64,000 bases of DNA from Chitinophaga terrae (ex Kim and Jung 2007) (GTDB taxonomy: Bacteria > Bacteroidota > Bacteroidia > Chitinophagales > Chitinophagaceae), in assembly GCF_900107795.1 (NCBI RefSeq), contig NZ_FNRL01000028.1, positions 1-64,000 of the forward strand, in the 5' to 3' direction. The notes under the pieces are model-generated. The model was not told the DNA's origin. It worked only from the letters and a program-made list of their open reading frames with translations, and made no database searches. This document shows, in pieces, positions 1 through 7,423 of the stretch. The translations under genes and the position numbers were made by a program. Within the stretch, counting starts at the first letter, position 1, and the number at the start of each line of letters is the position of its first letter.

Positions 1-231
1 ATCTGGAAGCAATGGAAAACCATCCGTAACCGGTACCGTAATCTTATAAAACTTGGCTTATCAAAGTATTACGCAAGGATGTGGAGCAAAACGAGTATAG
101 GTTACAGCCGTGCGGCTCGTAGTCCGATACTATGCAGAACCCTCACCAACGCATACTTTAGGAAAGAAGGCTATGTCGGATTTTACGAACGCTATTATCT
201 GAAAACAGAAAGTCAGATTAAATTATTCTAA
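1..231 (+). CDS. ltrA: Group II intron-encoded reverse transcriptase/maturase, C-terminal fragment
   Basis: The frame is open from base 1 and stops at TAA 229-231, giving the last 76 residues. The fragment matches the maturase (X/GIIM) domain and C-terminal tail of group II intron proteins: it starts IWKQWKTIRNRYRNL, has the RSPILCRTLTNAYF segment typical of the GIIM end, and finishes YYLKTESQIKLF. The complete protein would bind the intron RNA, assist splicing and reverse-transcribe it during retrohoming. The catalytic YADD box is not in the window, so activity cannot be judged. The stop lies 3 nt before the domain V hairpin, as is usual. No start can be given. Confidence 0.85.
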   Translation: MWKQWKTIRNRYRNLIKLGLSKYYARMWSKTSIGYSRAARSPILCRTLTNAYFRKEGYVGFYERYYLKTESQIKLF

Positions 232-234
232 CAA

Positions 235-300
235 ACCGCCGTATACCAGACCGGTACGTACGGTGGTGTGAGAGGACAGTGAGGGAAATAATCCCTCACT
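235..300 (+). ncRNA. Group II intron domains V and VI
   Basis: Bases 235-243 (ACCGCCGTA) pair with 259-267 (TACGGTGGT, one G-U), with an upper stem TACC/GGTA, giving a domain V-like hairpin of about 33 nt. Aligned on the CCGTA lower stem, the catalytic-triad position reads CGC rather than AGC, the form known from IIC-type introns; this alignment is by eye. Bases 278-286 and 292-300 form a perfect 9-bp stem with loop AATAA, in the place of domain VI, the branch-point hairpin. Confidence 0.75.
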
Positions 301-325
301 TCCTACTCGATTTGTAGTAAATAAT

Positions 326-1474
326 CTATTGTTTGATTCCCATCTTCTTTGCAATATCTGCCGGAATCGCTTTTTTATTCACCATAATGCTGGTGGTTTT
401 ATAAGCGAAGTAAGGGAGGGAAACATAGAAGTAACCCTGTCCGAAGTTCGAGGTACCCCATGAGTTTTTAACCCGGAAATATTTGTTGCCGTTCTGATCT
501 TTTACCAGGCCAACGATGTGCATACCGTGGTCGTCGCCGGTGGTGAAGTTATCGAAACCTTCCTGGCGGAGTTCAGGAGTGATGGTTTTTTCTTTAACCG
601 GCTCCAGGAAAATGTTCTTTCTTTCTTCAGCGCTCATATCTTCCCAGTTTTTATCCGGAACAACGGCCAGGCCTTCTTTAAAGTTGAAGGTTTTTTCGCT
701 TACATCGGCTGCCCAGGCAACGGTATAGCCGTTCAGGATGGCATTTTCAGCGATATTATTGAAATCGTTCAACGGCACATTGTATACTTTTTCCCAGTTC
801 CAGTTGTCTGGTACTTCCAGCACGAACTGAGAATAGTAAGGATGGTGAGTGAAAGAAGAGATCAGTACGTAGTCGTCGGCGTTCAGGCCAAGTTCTTTGG
901 CAAAAGATTGCGGAGTATAGGTTTTGCCATTGTACTGGAAGCTCTGAGGGGCGTCGCCCATATAAGCGTTCAGGATACCATCGAACGCTTTGGTCCAGTT
1001 AGGATTGATATGATCAGGCGAGTTGGCGATCTTGTTTACAAAGGTTTCCAGCAGGCCTTCCATTTCAGCATGGTTATATACTTTGTCTTTATTGCCATCG
1101 TATACGCTTTGTGGAACGAGGCCGTATTCGCGCAGGCAGAGCAGGTCGTCGGGGAATCCGCCGCCTTCGCCGAAGTTGGCTTTACCGTGCATGCGAACAA
1201 AGTTGGCCGCTTTCAGCGGGTACATTTTGCGAACAACGTACATTTCGCTGAGGTTCAGGCCTTTATACTTGTTGTTACGAAGTAATTCCGATTCAAAAAA
1301 TGACAAGCCGGAAAAAGACCAGCAGGTACCTGTACGTCCCTGGTTTTGTACATCGCCGGCATCCAGGTTTTTCAGTACGGTGAATTGATATTTGCTGCCC
1401 TCCTGGTTGGTATTGGTTTGTGCATAAGCGGCAACACTGCAAAACATGGCCGCACACATTATCCATTTCTTCAT
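326..1474 (-). CDS. Secreted C1 family (bleomycin hydrolase/PepC-like) cysteine peptidase
   Basis: Protein of 382 aa. The start chosen is ATG at 1474, giving MKKWIMCAAMFCSVAAYAQ, a clear signal peptide; the longer frame to 1609 adds 45 residues that would bury it. The papain-like triad is visible: Cys51 in GRTGTCWSF, His in DDHGMHIVGL, Asn in VKNSWGTSNFGQGY. The order and the late His/Asn pair fit the C1B (aminopeptidase C/bleomycin hydrolase) branch, here exported rather than cytosolic. A TAAATTTG -7 box on this strand lies at 1510-1517. The GNAT gene ends 98 bp upstream. Its TAG stop is 14 bp from the presumed group II intron end. The physiological substrate is not predictable. Confidence 0.85.
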   Translation of the reverse strand: MKKWIMCAAMFCSVAAYAQTNTNQEGSKYQFTVLKNLDAGDVQNQGRTGTCWSFSGLSFFESELLRNNKYKGLNLSEMYVVRKMYPLKAANFVRMHGKANFGEGGGFPDDLLCLREYGLVPQSVYDGNKDKVYNHAEMEGLLETFVNKIANSPDHINPNWTKAFDGILNAYMGDAPQSFQYNGKTYTPQSFAKELGLNADDYVLISSFTHHPYYSQFVLEVPDNWNWEKVYNVPLNDFNNIAENAILNGYTVAWAADVSEKTFNFKEGLAVVPDKNWEDMSAEERKNIFLEPVKEKTITPELRQEGFDNFTTGDDHGMHIVGLVKDQNGNKYFRVKNSWGTSNFGQGYFYVSLPYFAYKTTSIMVNKKAIPADIAKKMGIKQ

Positions 1475-1572
1475 ACGTCTGTAACTGATTGGTTTTTTTA
1501 ACAAAGTGCCAAATTTAAGGAATGGACTATTACCAGCAGTAGAAAAGATGGATGAGTGGATTGGCTGCGTAA

Positions 1573-2097
1573 TCAGGCGCCGGAGAACTGATCCCGGGTG
1601 ATCTCCCATTTCCAGAGATCTTCGCCGTCTTTATTTTTGACGGCTCCTACAAACTTCATCCCTACCTTTTGCAGGATCTTTATAGAAGCATTGTATTCTT
1701 CCTCTGTATGGGCGATAACGCTTTTTACATAAGAGTGTCCAAAGGCAAAACGGATCAACCCTTCGGCCATTTCTGTGCCCAGGCCCTGCTCCCGGTAGTC
1801 GTGGGAAATTTCATATCCCATTTCCACAACGCCATCGGCAGAAGGCCGGCCTTTAAATCCCCCTGCGCCAATTAAAGTTTTATCGTTCCTGTGAACAACC
1901 AAATAAAAGAACCAACCCAATAATGTTGGGTCGTTCCTGAGTTTATCGTATGCTACTAACACCATTTCAGGGTACTCGGTCCAGGTGTCCGGAATAGTAA
2001 TTCCAAGCAAGTCGGCCAGGTGATCGTTGCTTTGTAGCAGCAATTCAAAATACTCTAATGAGCACGGCAACAATTGTAGTCGAGGTGTTTGGATCAT
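1573..2097 (-). CDS. GNAT family N-acetyltransferase (RimJ/RimL-like)
   Basis: Protein of 174 aa with the GNAT fold order: N-terminal TPRLQLLPC strand typical of the RimJ/RimL group, a central VEMGYEISHDYREQGLGTEM segment carrying the acetyl-CoA pyrophosphate loop (R-x-x-G-x-G-x-E), then HTEEEYNASIKILQKVGMKF near the C-terminus. It probably transfers acetyl from acetyl-CoA to an amine; whether the target is a protein N-terminus or a small molecule cannot be told. It lies upstream of the C1 peptidase on the same strand with a 98-bp gap, so co-transcription is possible but not shown. Confidence 0.85.
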   Translation of the reverse strand: MIQTPRLQLLPCSLEYFELLLQSNDHLADLLGITIPDTWTEYPEMVLVAYDKLRNDPTLLGWFFYLVVHRNDKTLIGAGGFKGRPSADGVVEMGYEISHDYREQGLGTEMAEGLIRFAFGHSYVKSVIAHTEEEYNASIKILQKVGMKFVGAVKNKDGEDLWKWEITRDQFSGA

Positions 2098-2150
2098 TGT
2101 TGAAAACTAGTAAACAGTTTTTTTAATTGCAACAGTAAAATTGAAATAAT

Positions 2151-2187
2151 GATAGGCATATGATATTCGTGACATCATACACCTATC
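2151..2187 (-). terminator. Imperfect hairpin after polA
   Basis: GATAGG (2151-2156) and TATGAT (2159-2164) pair with ATCATA (2174-2179) and CCTATC (2182-2187), separated by a symmetric CA/CA internal loop. It lies 20 bp beyond the polA stop. There is no clean T-run after it on the minus strand, so it may act as a weak terminator or only as a 3'-end stabilising structure. Confidence 0.35.
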
Positions 2188-2206
2188 AACGTGTCAATAT
2201 TCTTTC

Positions 2207-5026
2207 TTAGTGAGCTTCCAGCCAGTTGTTGCCTATGCCTATTTCGGCTTCTACAGGCACCGCCAGCGGCAATGCTTTACGCATCAGATCGAGGATAAGG
2301 GGTTTGATAATTTCGACTTCAGAACGGTGTGCATCAAACACCAATTCGTCATGTACCTGCAACAGCATACGTGATTTGAACCGGTGTTGTTTGAATGCTT
2401 TGTGAATGTCGATCATCGCCAGTTTGATCATATCGGCGGCAGTGCCCTGGATAGGCATGTTGATCGCATTTCGTTCTGCAAATCCGCGAACTACAGCATT
2501 GGAAGAATTGATGTCTCTCAGCCATCTTTTTCTTCCTAATAAGGTTTGTACATACCCGTTTTCCTGGGCAAATTTTTTCTGGTTATCCATGTATTGCTGG
2601 ATAGCAGGGTATTGGTTAAAATAGTTGTCTATCAGTGTTTTTGCTTCTCCCCTTGCAATACCCAGGTTTTCAGATAACCCAAAGGCGCTTACGCCGTAGA
2701 TAATACCGAAGTTCACGCTCTTGGCATTACGGCGCATTTCGGGCGTAACGTCAGCTAATGCGACGTTATAAACCTTGGCAGCCGTTGCCGCGTGGATATC
2801 TATTCCCTGCCTGAATGCATCGATCATCTCTTTATCTTCACTGATCGCCGCAATGATCCTTAATTCGATCTGTGAATAGTCGGCAGACAGTAAAACGTAT
2901 TCGTCGTTCCTTGGTATAAACGCTTTCCGGATCTCCCTGCCTCTTTCTGTTCTGATAGGAATGTTCTGGAGATTAGGATTATTGGAGCTCAAACGGCCGG
3001 TTACGGCTACTGCCTGGTTATAGCTGGTATGCACCCTGCCGGTACGTTTGTTGATCAGTAACGGTAACGTATCTACGTAGGTAGATTTGAGCTTGCTAAG
3101 TTCCCTGAAGATGAGAATGTCTTCTACGATCTTATGTTTGGAAGAAAGTTTTTGCAACACATCTTCACCCGTAGCATATTGCCCTGTACGGGTTTTCTTT
3201 GCTTTAGGGTCTAATTGCAGTTTTTCGAACAGGACTTCACCCAATTGTTTTGGAGACGCCAGTTTGAAGCGGACCCCTGCCTGCTCGTAAACGCTTTCTT
3301 CTGCCCTTTTTATTTCTGATTCCAGCTCGCGTGAATAGTCGGCAAGGGCGAGGGTATCGATGGCGATACCTTCATACTCCATGTCTGTAAGCACTTTCAC
3401 GAGAGGGTTCTCTATATCATAGAAAACTTTTTCCACTTTTTTTTCAGGCAGCTGGGAAATGAATTTTTCTTTCAGCTGTAAAGTTATGTCGGCATCTTCT
3501 GCCGCGTATTCTGCTATTTTTTCTATCTCCACATCCCTCATATTTCCCTGTCCCTTTCCTTTCTTTCCTATAAGGTTTTCGATGGGAATAGGTTCATATT
3601 GCAGGTACTGGGCGCTTAATACATCCATGCTTCTGCGGCCTTCCGGCTCTATCAGGTAATGAGCCAGCATGGTATCGAATAAAGGAGCGGTTACCTCTAC
3701 ACCGTACCATTTCAGGATCAGCATATCGTATTTGAGATTTTGTCCTACGAGTACAATGCTGTTATGCTGGAAAAGCGGGATGAACTCTTCAAGGATCGCT
3801 TTCGCGGCATCGAAGTTGTCTGGCATCGGGATATAATAAGCTTCTCCTTTTTTGAAAGAAAAGCTCATGCCTACGATATTGGCTTCGTTAGCATCTGTGC
3901 CGGTAGTTTCTGTATCAAAGGCTACTTCCTTTTGAGAGAGCATGTCCTGCAACAATGCCGCTCTTTTTTCGGCCGTATCTATTACCAGGTAGTTATGCGG
4001 AGTGTTGTAGATGTTCTTATCTGCCAGGAGTACGTTGGTGGCGGTAACTTCTGTAATGGTTACACTGTCTTCGGTTACCTCAACGGCGCCAAAAAGGTCG
4101 GTTTGTACGACCTGAGCCCGTGGGGCGGCCGGCGTGTTGCTTCCTCCGCCAAAATCATCTCCCAAAATCCTTTTGCCAAGGGTTTTAAACTCCAGTTCTG
4201 TGAAGATCTCGCTAAGCTTAGACTTGTCGTATTCTTTTACGCAGAAGTCTTCTTCATGGAAGGTTACAGGAACGTTAGTGATGATAGTGGCCAGTTCTTT
4301 TGACAGCAGTGCGTTTTCGCGGCCGGCTTTGATCTTTTCACCCATTTTACCGCCGATGGTGTCGGCGTTGTCCAATACATTTTCGAGTGAATGGTACTGC
4401 GACAACAGTTTCATGGCGGTTTTTTCCCCGATCCCGGCAATGCCCGGGATGTTATCTACGGCATCGCCCATCAGGCCGAGGATATCTATCACCTGGTGAA
4501 CATCCTTTATCTGCCATTTTTCACATACTTCTTTAGGGCCGAGGATCTCTTCCTTGTTGCCCATGTATGGAGGTTTGTAAATGAAAACATTTTCTTTTAC
4601 AAGCTGGCCATAGTCTTTGTCGGGAGTTACCATGTAAACGGTGTACCCGGCGCTGGCGGCCTGCCAGGCGAGAGTGCCTATCACGTCGTCGGCCTCGTAA
4701 CCATCCAGTTCAACAACCGGGATATTAAAACCTTCGATGATCCGTTTGATATCGGGGAGCGCGTCCAGGAGGTCTTCCGGGGCGTCGTCCCTGTTGGCTT
4801 TATAATCAGTATACGTGGTATGACGTTCTGTTGGCGCGTGCGTGTCGAAAGCGACGGCCATGTGAGTGGGCTTTTCTTTATTGAGGAGATCCAGTAAAGT
4901 TGTGGTAAACCCGAACTGGGCATTGGTGTTTTTTCCGCCGCTGGTGAGGCGTGGATTTCTGATCAGCGCATAGTATGCGCGATAGATCAGCGCCATTGCA
5001 TCCAGTAAAAATAATTTCTTTTCCAT
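2207..5026 (-). CDS. polA: DNA polymerase I
   Basis: Protein of 939 aa with all three classical domains. Residues 1 to about 290 form the 5' nuclease: FLLDAMALIYRAYYAL, DGYEADDVIGTLA, VTPDKDYGQLV and the helix-hairpin-helix IPGIAGIGEKTA. Then comes a 3'-5' exonuclease domain with intact DEDDy residues: AFDTETTG, GQNLKYDM and YAAEDADITL. The C-terminal family A polymerase has motif A (SADYSQIELR), the O helix (RRNAKSVNFGIIYG) and motif C (QVHDELVFD). It should do gap filling, Okazaki-fragment maturation and repair with proofreading. A TAATTTTG -7 box on this strand is at 5058-5065, and the gene is divergent from the ArsC-like gene with 88 bp between starts. Confidence 0.97.
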   Translation of the reverse strand: MEKKLFLLDAMALIYRAYYALIRNPRLTSGGKNTNAQFGFTTTLLDLLNKEKPTHMAVAFDTHAPTERHTTYTDYKANRDDAPEDLLDALPDIKRIIEGFNIPVVELDGYEADDVIGTLAWQAASAGYTVYMVTPDKDYGQLVKENVFIYKPPYMGNKEEILGPKEVCEKWQIKDVHQVIDILGLMGDAVDNIPGIAGIGEKTAMKLLSQYHSLENVLDNADTIGGKMGEKIKAGRENALLSKELATIITNVPVTFHEEDFCVKEYDKSKLSEIFTELEFKTLGKRILGDDFGGGSNTPAAPRAQVVQTDLFGAVEVTEDSVTITEVTATNVLLADKNIYNTPHNYLVIDTAEKRAALLQDMLSQKEVAFDTETTGTDANEANIVGMSFSFKKGEAYYIPMPDNFDAAKAILEEFIPLFQHNSIVLVGQNLKYDMLILKWYGVEVTAPLFDTMLAHYLIEPEGRRSMDVLSAQYLQYEPIPIENLIGKKGKGQGNMRDVEIEKIAEYAAEDADITLQLKEKFISQLPEKKVEKVFYDIENPLVKVLTDMEYEGIAIDTLALADYSRELESEIKRAEESVYEQAGVRFKLASPKQLGEVLFEKLQLDPKAKKTRTGQYATGEDVLQKLSSKHKIVEDILIFRELSKLKSTYVDTLPLLINKRTGRVHTSYNQAVAVTGRLSSNNPNLQNIPIRTERGREIRKAFIPRNDEYVLLSADYSQIELRIIAAISEDKEMIDAFRQGIDIHAATAAKVYNVALADVTPEMRRNAKSVNFGIIYGVSAFGLSENLGIARGEAKTLIDNYFNQYPAIQQYMDNQKKFAQENGYVQTLLGRKRWLRDINSSNAVVRGFAERNAINMPIQGTAADMIKLAMIDIHKAFKQHRFKSRMLLQVHDELVFDAHRSEVEIIKPLILDLMRKALPLAVPVEAEIGIGNNWLEAH

Positions 5027-5057
5027 CGCTAAACCTACAAGAATTAATTTGAATGTG

Positions 5058-5092
5058 CAAAATTAAGATAGTACTTCGAGGATGTACCTTTG
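5058..5092. promoter_or_regulatory. Divergent promoter pair polA / arsC-like
   Basis: Two Bacteroidota -7 boxes (TAnnTTTG) face away from each other: TAATTTTG on the minus strand (5058-5065) for polA and TACCTTTG on the plus strand (5085-5092) for the ArsC-like gene, whose ATG is 22 bp further on. No good -33 TTG is seen at standard spacing for either. Confidence 0.5.
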
Positions 5093-5114
5093 AATAAGAA
5101 AAAATAAGAAAATA

Positions 5115-5444
5115 ATGAATAAAATCTATCATTTATCTACCTGTGGCACCTGTAAAAAGATCCTGGAGGAAATAAAGGCCAAAGACAGGGGTTTTGAGCT
5201 GCAGGACATAAAGAAAGAGAAAATAACGCCTGAGCAGCTGGATGAGATGAAAGCCCTGGCGGGTAGTTATGAAGCCTTATTTAGCCGGCGCTCGCAGCAA
5301 TACAGACCGATGGGATTGCATGAAAAGGAACTGACAGAAAATGATTACCGGTCGCTGATCCTGCAGGAGTACTCCTTCCTGAAACGACCTGTTGCCATCG
5401 TCGGCGACCGGATCTACATAGGAGCGGAAGTAAGACAGGCGTAG
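5115..5444 (+). CDS. ArsC/Spx family protein (arsenate reductase-like)
   Basis: Protein of 109 aa with the thioredoxin-like ArsC fold. The N-terminus has a Cys10-Gly-Thr-Cys13 motif (LSTCGTCKKI) and the late FLKRPVAIVGDRIYIGA strand is diagnostic of the family. Single ArsC-like genes without arsR or arsB nearby are common in Bacteroidota and are often not arsenic-specific, so an arsenate-reductase role is uncertain; the CxxC pair resembles the redox switch of Spx-type proteins. It has its own TACCTTTG promoter and is divergent from polA. The TAG stop (5442-5444) is immediately followed by the first base of inverted-repeat element A. Confidence 0.8.
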   Translation: MNKIYHLSTCGTCKKILEEIKAKDRGFELQDIKKEKITPEQLDEMKALAGSYEALFSRRSQQYRPMGLHEKELTENDYRSLILQEYSFLKRPVAIVGDRIYIGAEVRQA

Positions 5445-5624
5445 TTTCACGCAAAGACGCCAAGAGAGCAAAAGAGGCAAAGGAATTTACTAAGAAACAT
5501 AAGAAAGCAAAGGGATTGAAGATTATGCTTAATAAGATATTCTTCAATCCCTTTGCTTTCTTAAAAATCCGCTTTGGTTAAAAGATCTTTGCCTCTTTTG
5601 CTCTCTTGGCGTCTTTGCGTGAAA
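5445..5624. repeat. Nested inverted-repeat element, copy A
   Basis: A 180-bp element. The outer arms, 5445-5482 and 5587-5624, are perfect 38-bp reverse complements beginning TTTCACGCAAAGACGCC. The inner arms, 5501-5522 and 5541-5562, are perfect 22-bp reverse complements (AAGAAAGCAAAGGGATTGAAGA at the left, given here in outline), with an 18-nt loop. It fills the space between two convergent genes: it starts on the base after the ArsC-like TAG stop and contains the last 13 or so codons and the stop of the glycosyltransferase gene. Copies B, C and D share the design. No transposase is present, so it is either a non-autonomous element or a structured 3'-end sequence. Confidence 0.9.
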
Positions 5625-6711
5625 GCTCATCGATGAAGGAGCGGACTACTTTCTTGTATTGGTCCATATCGTTTTCCCTGAAGGAATGGAAGTTGAATTT
5701 ACCCGCTTTTTCCAGTGTTGTTTTCAGATCAAATCCTTCCTGGGGAAGTGAATAGAAATATCCTTTTTCCATCAGGTAGTTGCCGAGGTATTCCTGTTCT
5801 GTTTGCCCCGGCGTAGGAACCAGGATGCCTTTTTTGTTCAGCCGTGCAAGATCCATGAGGGTAGTATAGCCTGAGCGACTCAGCACAATATCGGAAGCCA
5901 GAATGGCCTCGTTTAAAGCGGCTGCATTCAGGTGGTTCACCTGTTCTACTCCCGGTGCAATGGTTTTGGTTTCAGGGCTGCCGGGCAATCCCCGTACGAT
6001 CAGGGCTTTGATCTGCAGTGATTTTATCTGGGTTGTAATGATATTTTCCAGGTTGGTGCGCTGTGGCTCGGGTCCGGAGATCAATACCAGGAGATCATAT
6101 TTTTTAGGGACGTCAGGTTTATTGATGAATCGGCTTAAACAACCAATGTAGGAAGTGTTATTCGGCAGTTTGGAAGGATGGGCCAATTCACCTGATAAGT
6201 TATCCTCTCCTTTAAAATCGGGGATCCAGCAGGCGCTGTATTTGTTAATGAAATGGTAATTTATTTTTTGAAGGGTCCTTTCAGACCAGCCGCCGAAAGG
6301 CGTTTTGATCAGGAGTTGGTGTGTGATGAAAACGCAGGGAATATCTTTGTGATATAACCCGAAACGATTATCTGAAATGACTGCATCGATCTGATAATCA
6401 GCTACTATCTTCTTCAGCCATTGCTGTTCGTTGGTTACAGCTTTAATGATCTTAGGGATCTGCTGAATGATTTTGAGACCGAAGAATTTGCCTTTTTGAG
6501 CATACTGGATGCGGTATCCGGGCAGCGGGAAGATGGTTATTTCCGGGAATTCCTGTTGTAACAATGCGGCGTGTTTGCCTTCTGCTGCAATAAATACCTG
6601 GCAACCTGCGTTTTGCATTTCATGAATCAACGGAATGTCCCTGGTGGCATGTCCGAGTCCCCAGTCTAGAGGAACAAAAAGAATTTTTTTTTCGGCGAGA
6701 ATTGTGGACAA
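5578..6711 (-). CDS. MurG-like glycosyltransferase (GT28-type), C-terminus supplied by repeat A
   Basis: Protein of 377 aa with the two-Rossmann GT-B layout of MurG-like enzymes: the N-terminal glycine-rich DWGLGHATRDIPL loop for the acceptor and the C-terminal LSRSGYTTLMDLARLN followed by PTPGQTEQEYLGNYL for UDP-sugar binding. It probably transfers a sugar to a lipid or glycan acceptor; the acceptor is unknown. The only in-frame start is TTG at 6711, since a stop lies a few codons upstream and the next ATG is far inside. The tail after FIDEL, reading SRKDAKRAKEAKIF, is encoded by the outer arm of repeat element A, so the native end was probably replaced or extended when the element arrived. 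Confidence 0.8.
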   Translation of the reverse strand: MSTILAEKKILFVPLDWGLGHATRDIPLIHEMQNAGCQVFIAAEGKHAALLQQEFPEITIFPLPGYRIQYAQKGKFFGLKIIQQIPKIIKAVTNEQQWLKKIVADYQIDAVISDNRFGLYHKDIPCVFITHQLLIKTPFGGWSERTLQKINYHFINKYSACWIPDFKGEDNLSGELAHPSKLPNNTSYIGCLSRFINKPDVPKKYDLLVLISGPEPQRTNLENIITTQIKSLQIKALIVRGLPGSPETKTIAPGVEQVNHLNAAALNEAILASDIVLSRSGYTTLMDLARLNKKGILVPTPGQTEQEYLGNYLMEKGYFYSLPQEGFDLKTTLEKAGKFNFHSFRENDMDQYKKVVRSFIDELSRKDAKRAKEAKIF

Positions 6712-6805
6712 ATAATTTGATATTTTTTACGAATTTAGCTTAAATTACAAAAGAGCATTGTTAAGAAAAGGTGAACTCTTAGAAAGGAAATTACAAACAG
6801 CAAGT

Positions 6806-6928
6806 ATGAAAAGAATAAAGTGGATCGCTATCATTCTGATTTGTGGAAGTCTGATGACGGAGGGGTGTAAAGTATTCAAAAAAAATGATTGCGGCTGCCC
6901 TACTTTGAACAAAAAAAGAATGCACTAG
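6806..6928 (+). CDS. Small putative lipoprotein, 40 aa
   Basis: An ATG at 6806 opens a 40-residue frame ending in TAG at 6926-6928. It starts MKRIKWIAIILICGSLMTEG, a basic-hydrophobic export signal, then Cys21 followed by KVFKKNDCGCP. Cys21 is preceded by Gly, as in lipoboxes, but Thr-Glu at -3/-2 are poor matches. The mature part would be about 20 residues with a Cys-Gly-Cys-Pro motif and a basic tail. I do not recognise a named family. It stands alone between the glycosyltransferase and an unknown gene, all within a stretch otherwise empty from 6712 to 7057. Confidence 0.55.
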   Translation: MKRIKWIAIILICGSLMTEGCKVFKKNDCGCPTLNKKRMH

Positions 6929-7057
6929 AACCATTTGTTTGATTAGTAGCAACGACTAAAACTTAGCAGCGAACTGGAACAATTTTGCCTTATCTTGTTG
7001 AACTATCCTTAGATACCTGGCCAAACAATATTTCGGGGAACAGTCAAATTTTTTTTC

Positions 7058-7306
7058 ATGAAACCTGTAGATAGAGATTTACTAATCCTGCTACATGAAG
7101 ATAGGTACACGGAGCAGCAGATACAATCTGCAGTTCGACAGATCAGCGAAATGCTTTCGTTGATTGAAACGATGGATTATCTCTGTGCAGTTATGGAAGT
7201 TATGGATTGTAACAAAAGCAGAATTACCAGCAAAAGATCAGTGCTGGAGAAAGCAATTTCACGTAAGTCGCATAAGCCATTCGAATTTATTATTCACAAG
7301 AACTAG
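7058..7306 (+). CDS. Hypothetical protein, 82 aa
   Basis: The frame starts at ATG 7058 after a T-rich stretch and ends in TAG. The protein is soluble, predicted mainly helical (TEQQIQSAVRQISEMLSLIETMDYL), with two cysteines, and has a basic C-terminal third. No family was recognised. It lies 129 bp after the small lipoprotein and 117 bp before the arginase-like gene, on the same strand. Codon use looks similar to neighbours, so it is probably real, but it could be a lineage-specific gene of no assignable function. Confidence 0.5.
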   Translation: MKPVDRDLLILLHEDRYTEQQIQSAVRQISEMLSLIETMDYLCAVMEVMDCNKSRITSKRSVLEKAISRKSHKPFEFIIHKN

Positions 7307-7336
7307 TACTGTTAAATACTAGAATTCCCGTTATAG

Positions 7337-7344
7337 TAGCTTTG
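7337..7344 (+). promoter_or_regulatory. -7 promoter box for the arginase-like gene
   Basis: TAGCTTTG matches the Bacteroidota -7 consensus TAnnTTTG. It lies 79 bp before the ATG at 7424, predicting a leader of about 70 nt. No convincing -33 TTG was found. Confidence 0.4.
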
Positions 7345-7423
7345 ACCCGCTCTGCGTCACTCAGTTTTTGCTTTTTTATAAATTCTCGTTGTAAGTTTGC
7401 CATCAAACAAACCCATTAAAGTG

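Larger units (their letters stand above)
1..311 (+). mobile_element. Group II intron, 3' part (cut by the window edge)
   Basis: This is the downstream end of a group II intron: the last part of its intron-encoded protein (1-231), then a compact RNA end with a domain V-like hairpin (235-267) and a domain VI-like hairpin (278-300), ending near CCTACTCGAT at 302-311. The 5' part, with RNA domains I-III and the reverse-transcriptase core, lies left of the window. The presumed 3' splice junction is 14 bp past the TAG stop of the convergent C1 peptidase gene (326), so the intron occupies intergenic DNA and breaks no gene visible here. The family assignment is firm; the exact last base is inferred from typical intron ends. 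Confidence 0.85.

Noticed and set aside
518..1285. 255-aa plus-strand ORF antisense to the C1 peptidase
   Set aside because: It is a shadow of the peptidase gene, which has a signal peptide and all catalytic residues in its own frame.
5281..5547. 88-aa minus-strand ORF across the ArsC-like gene and repeat A
   Set aside because: The open frame is produced by the repeat arms (FALLASLRET-type translation) and the antisense of a real gene; no independent support.
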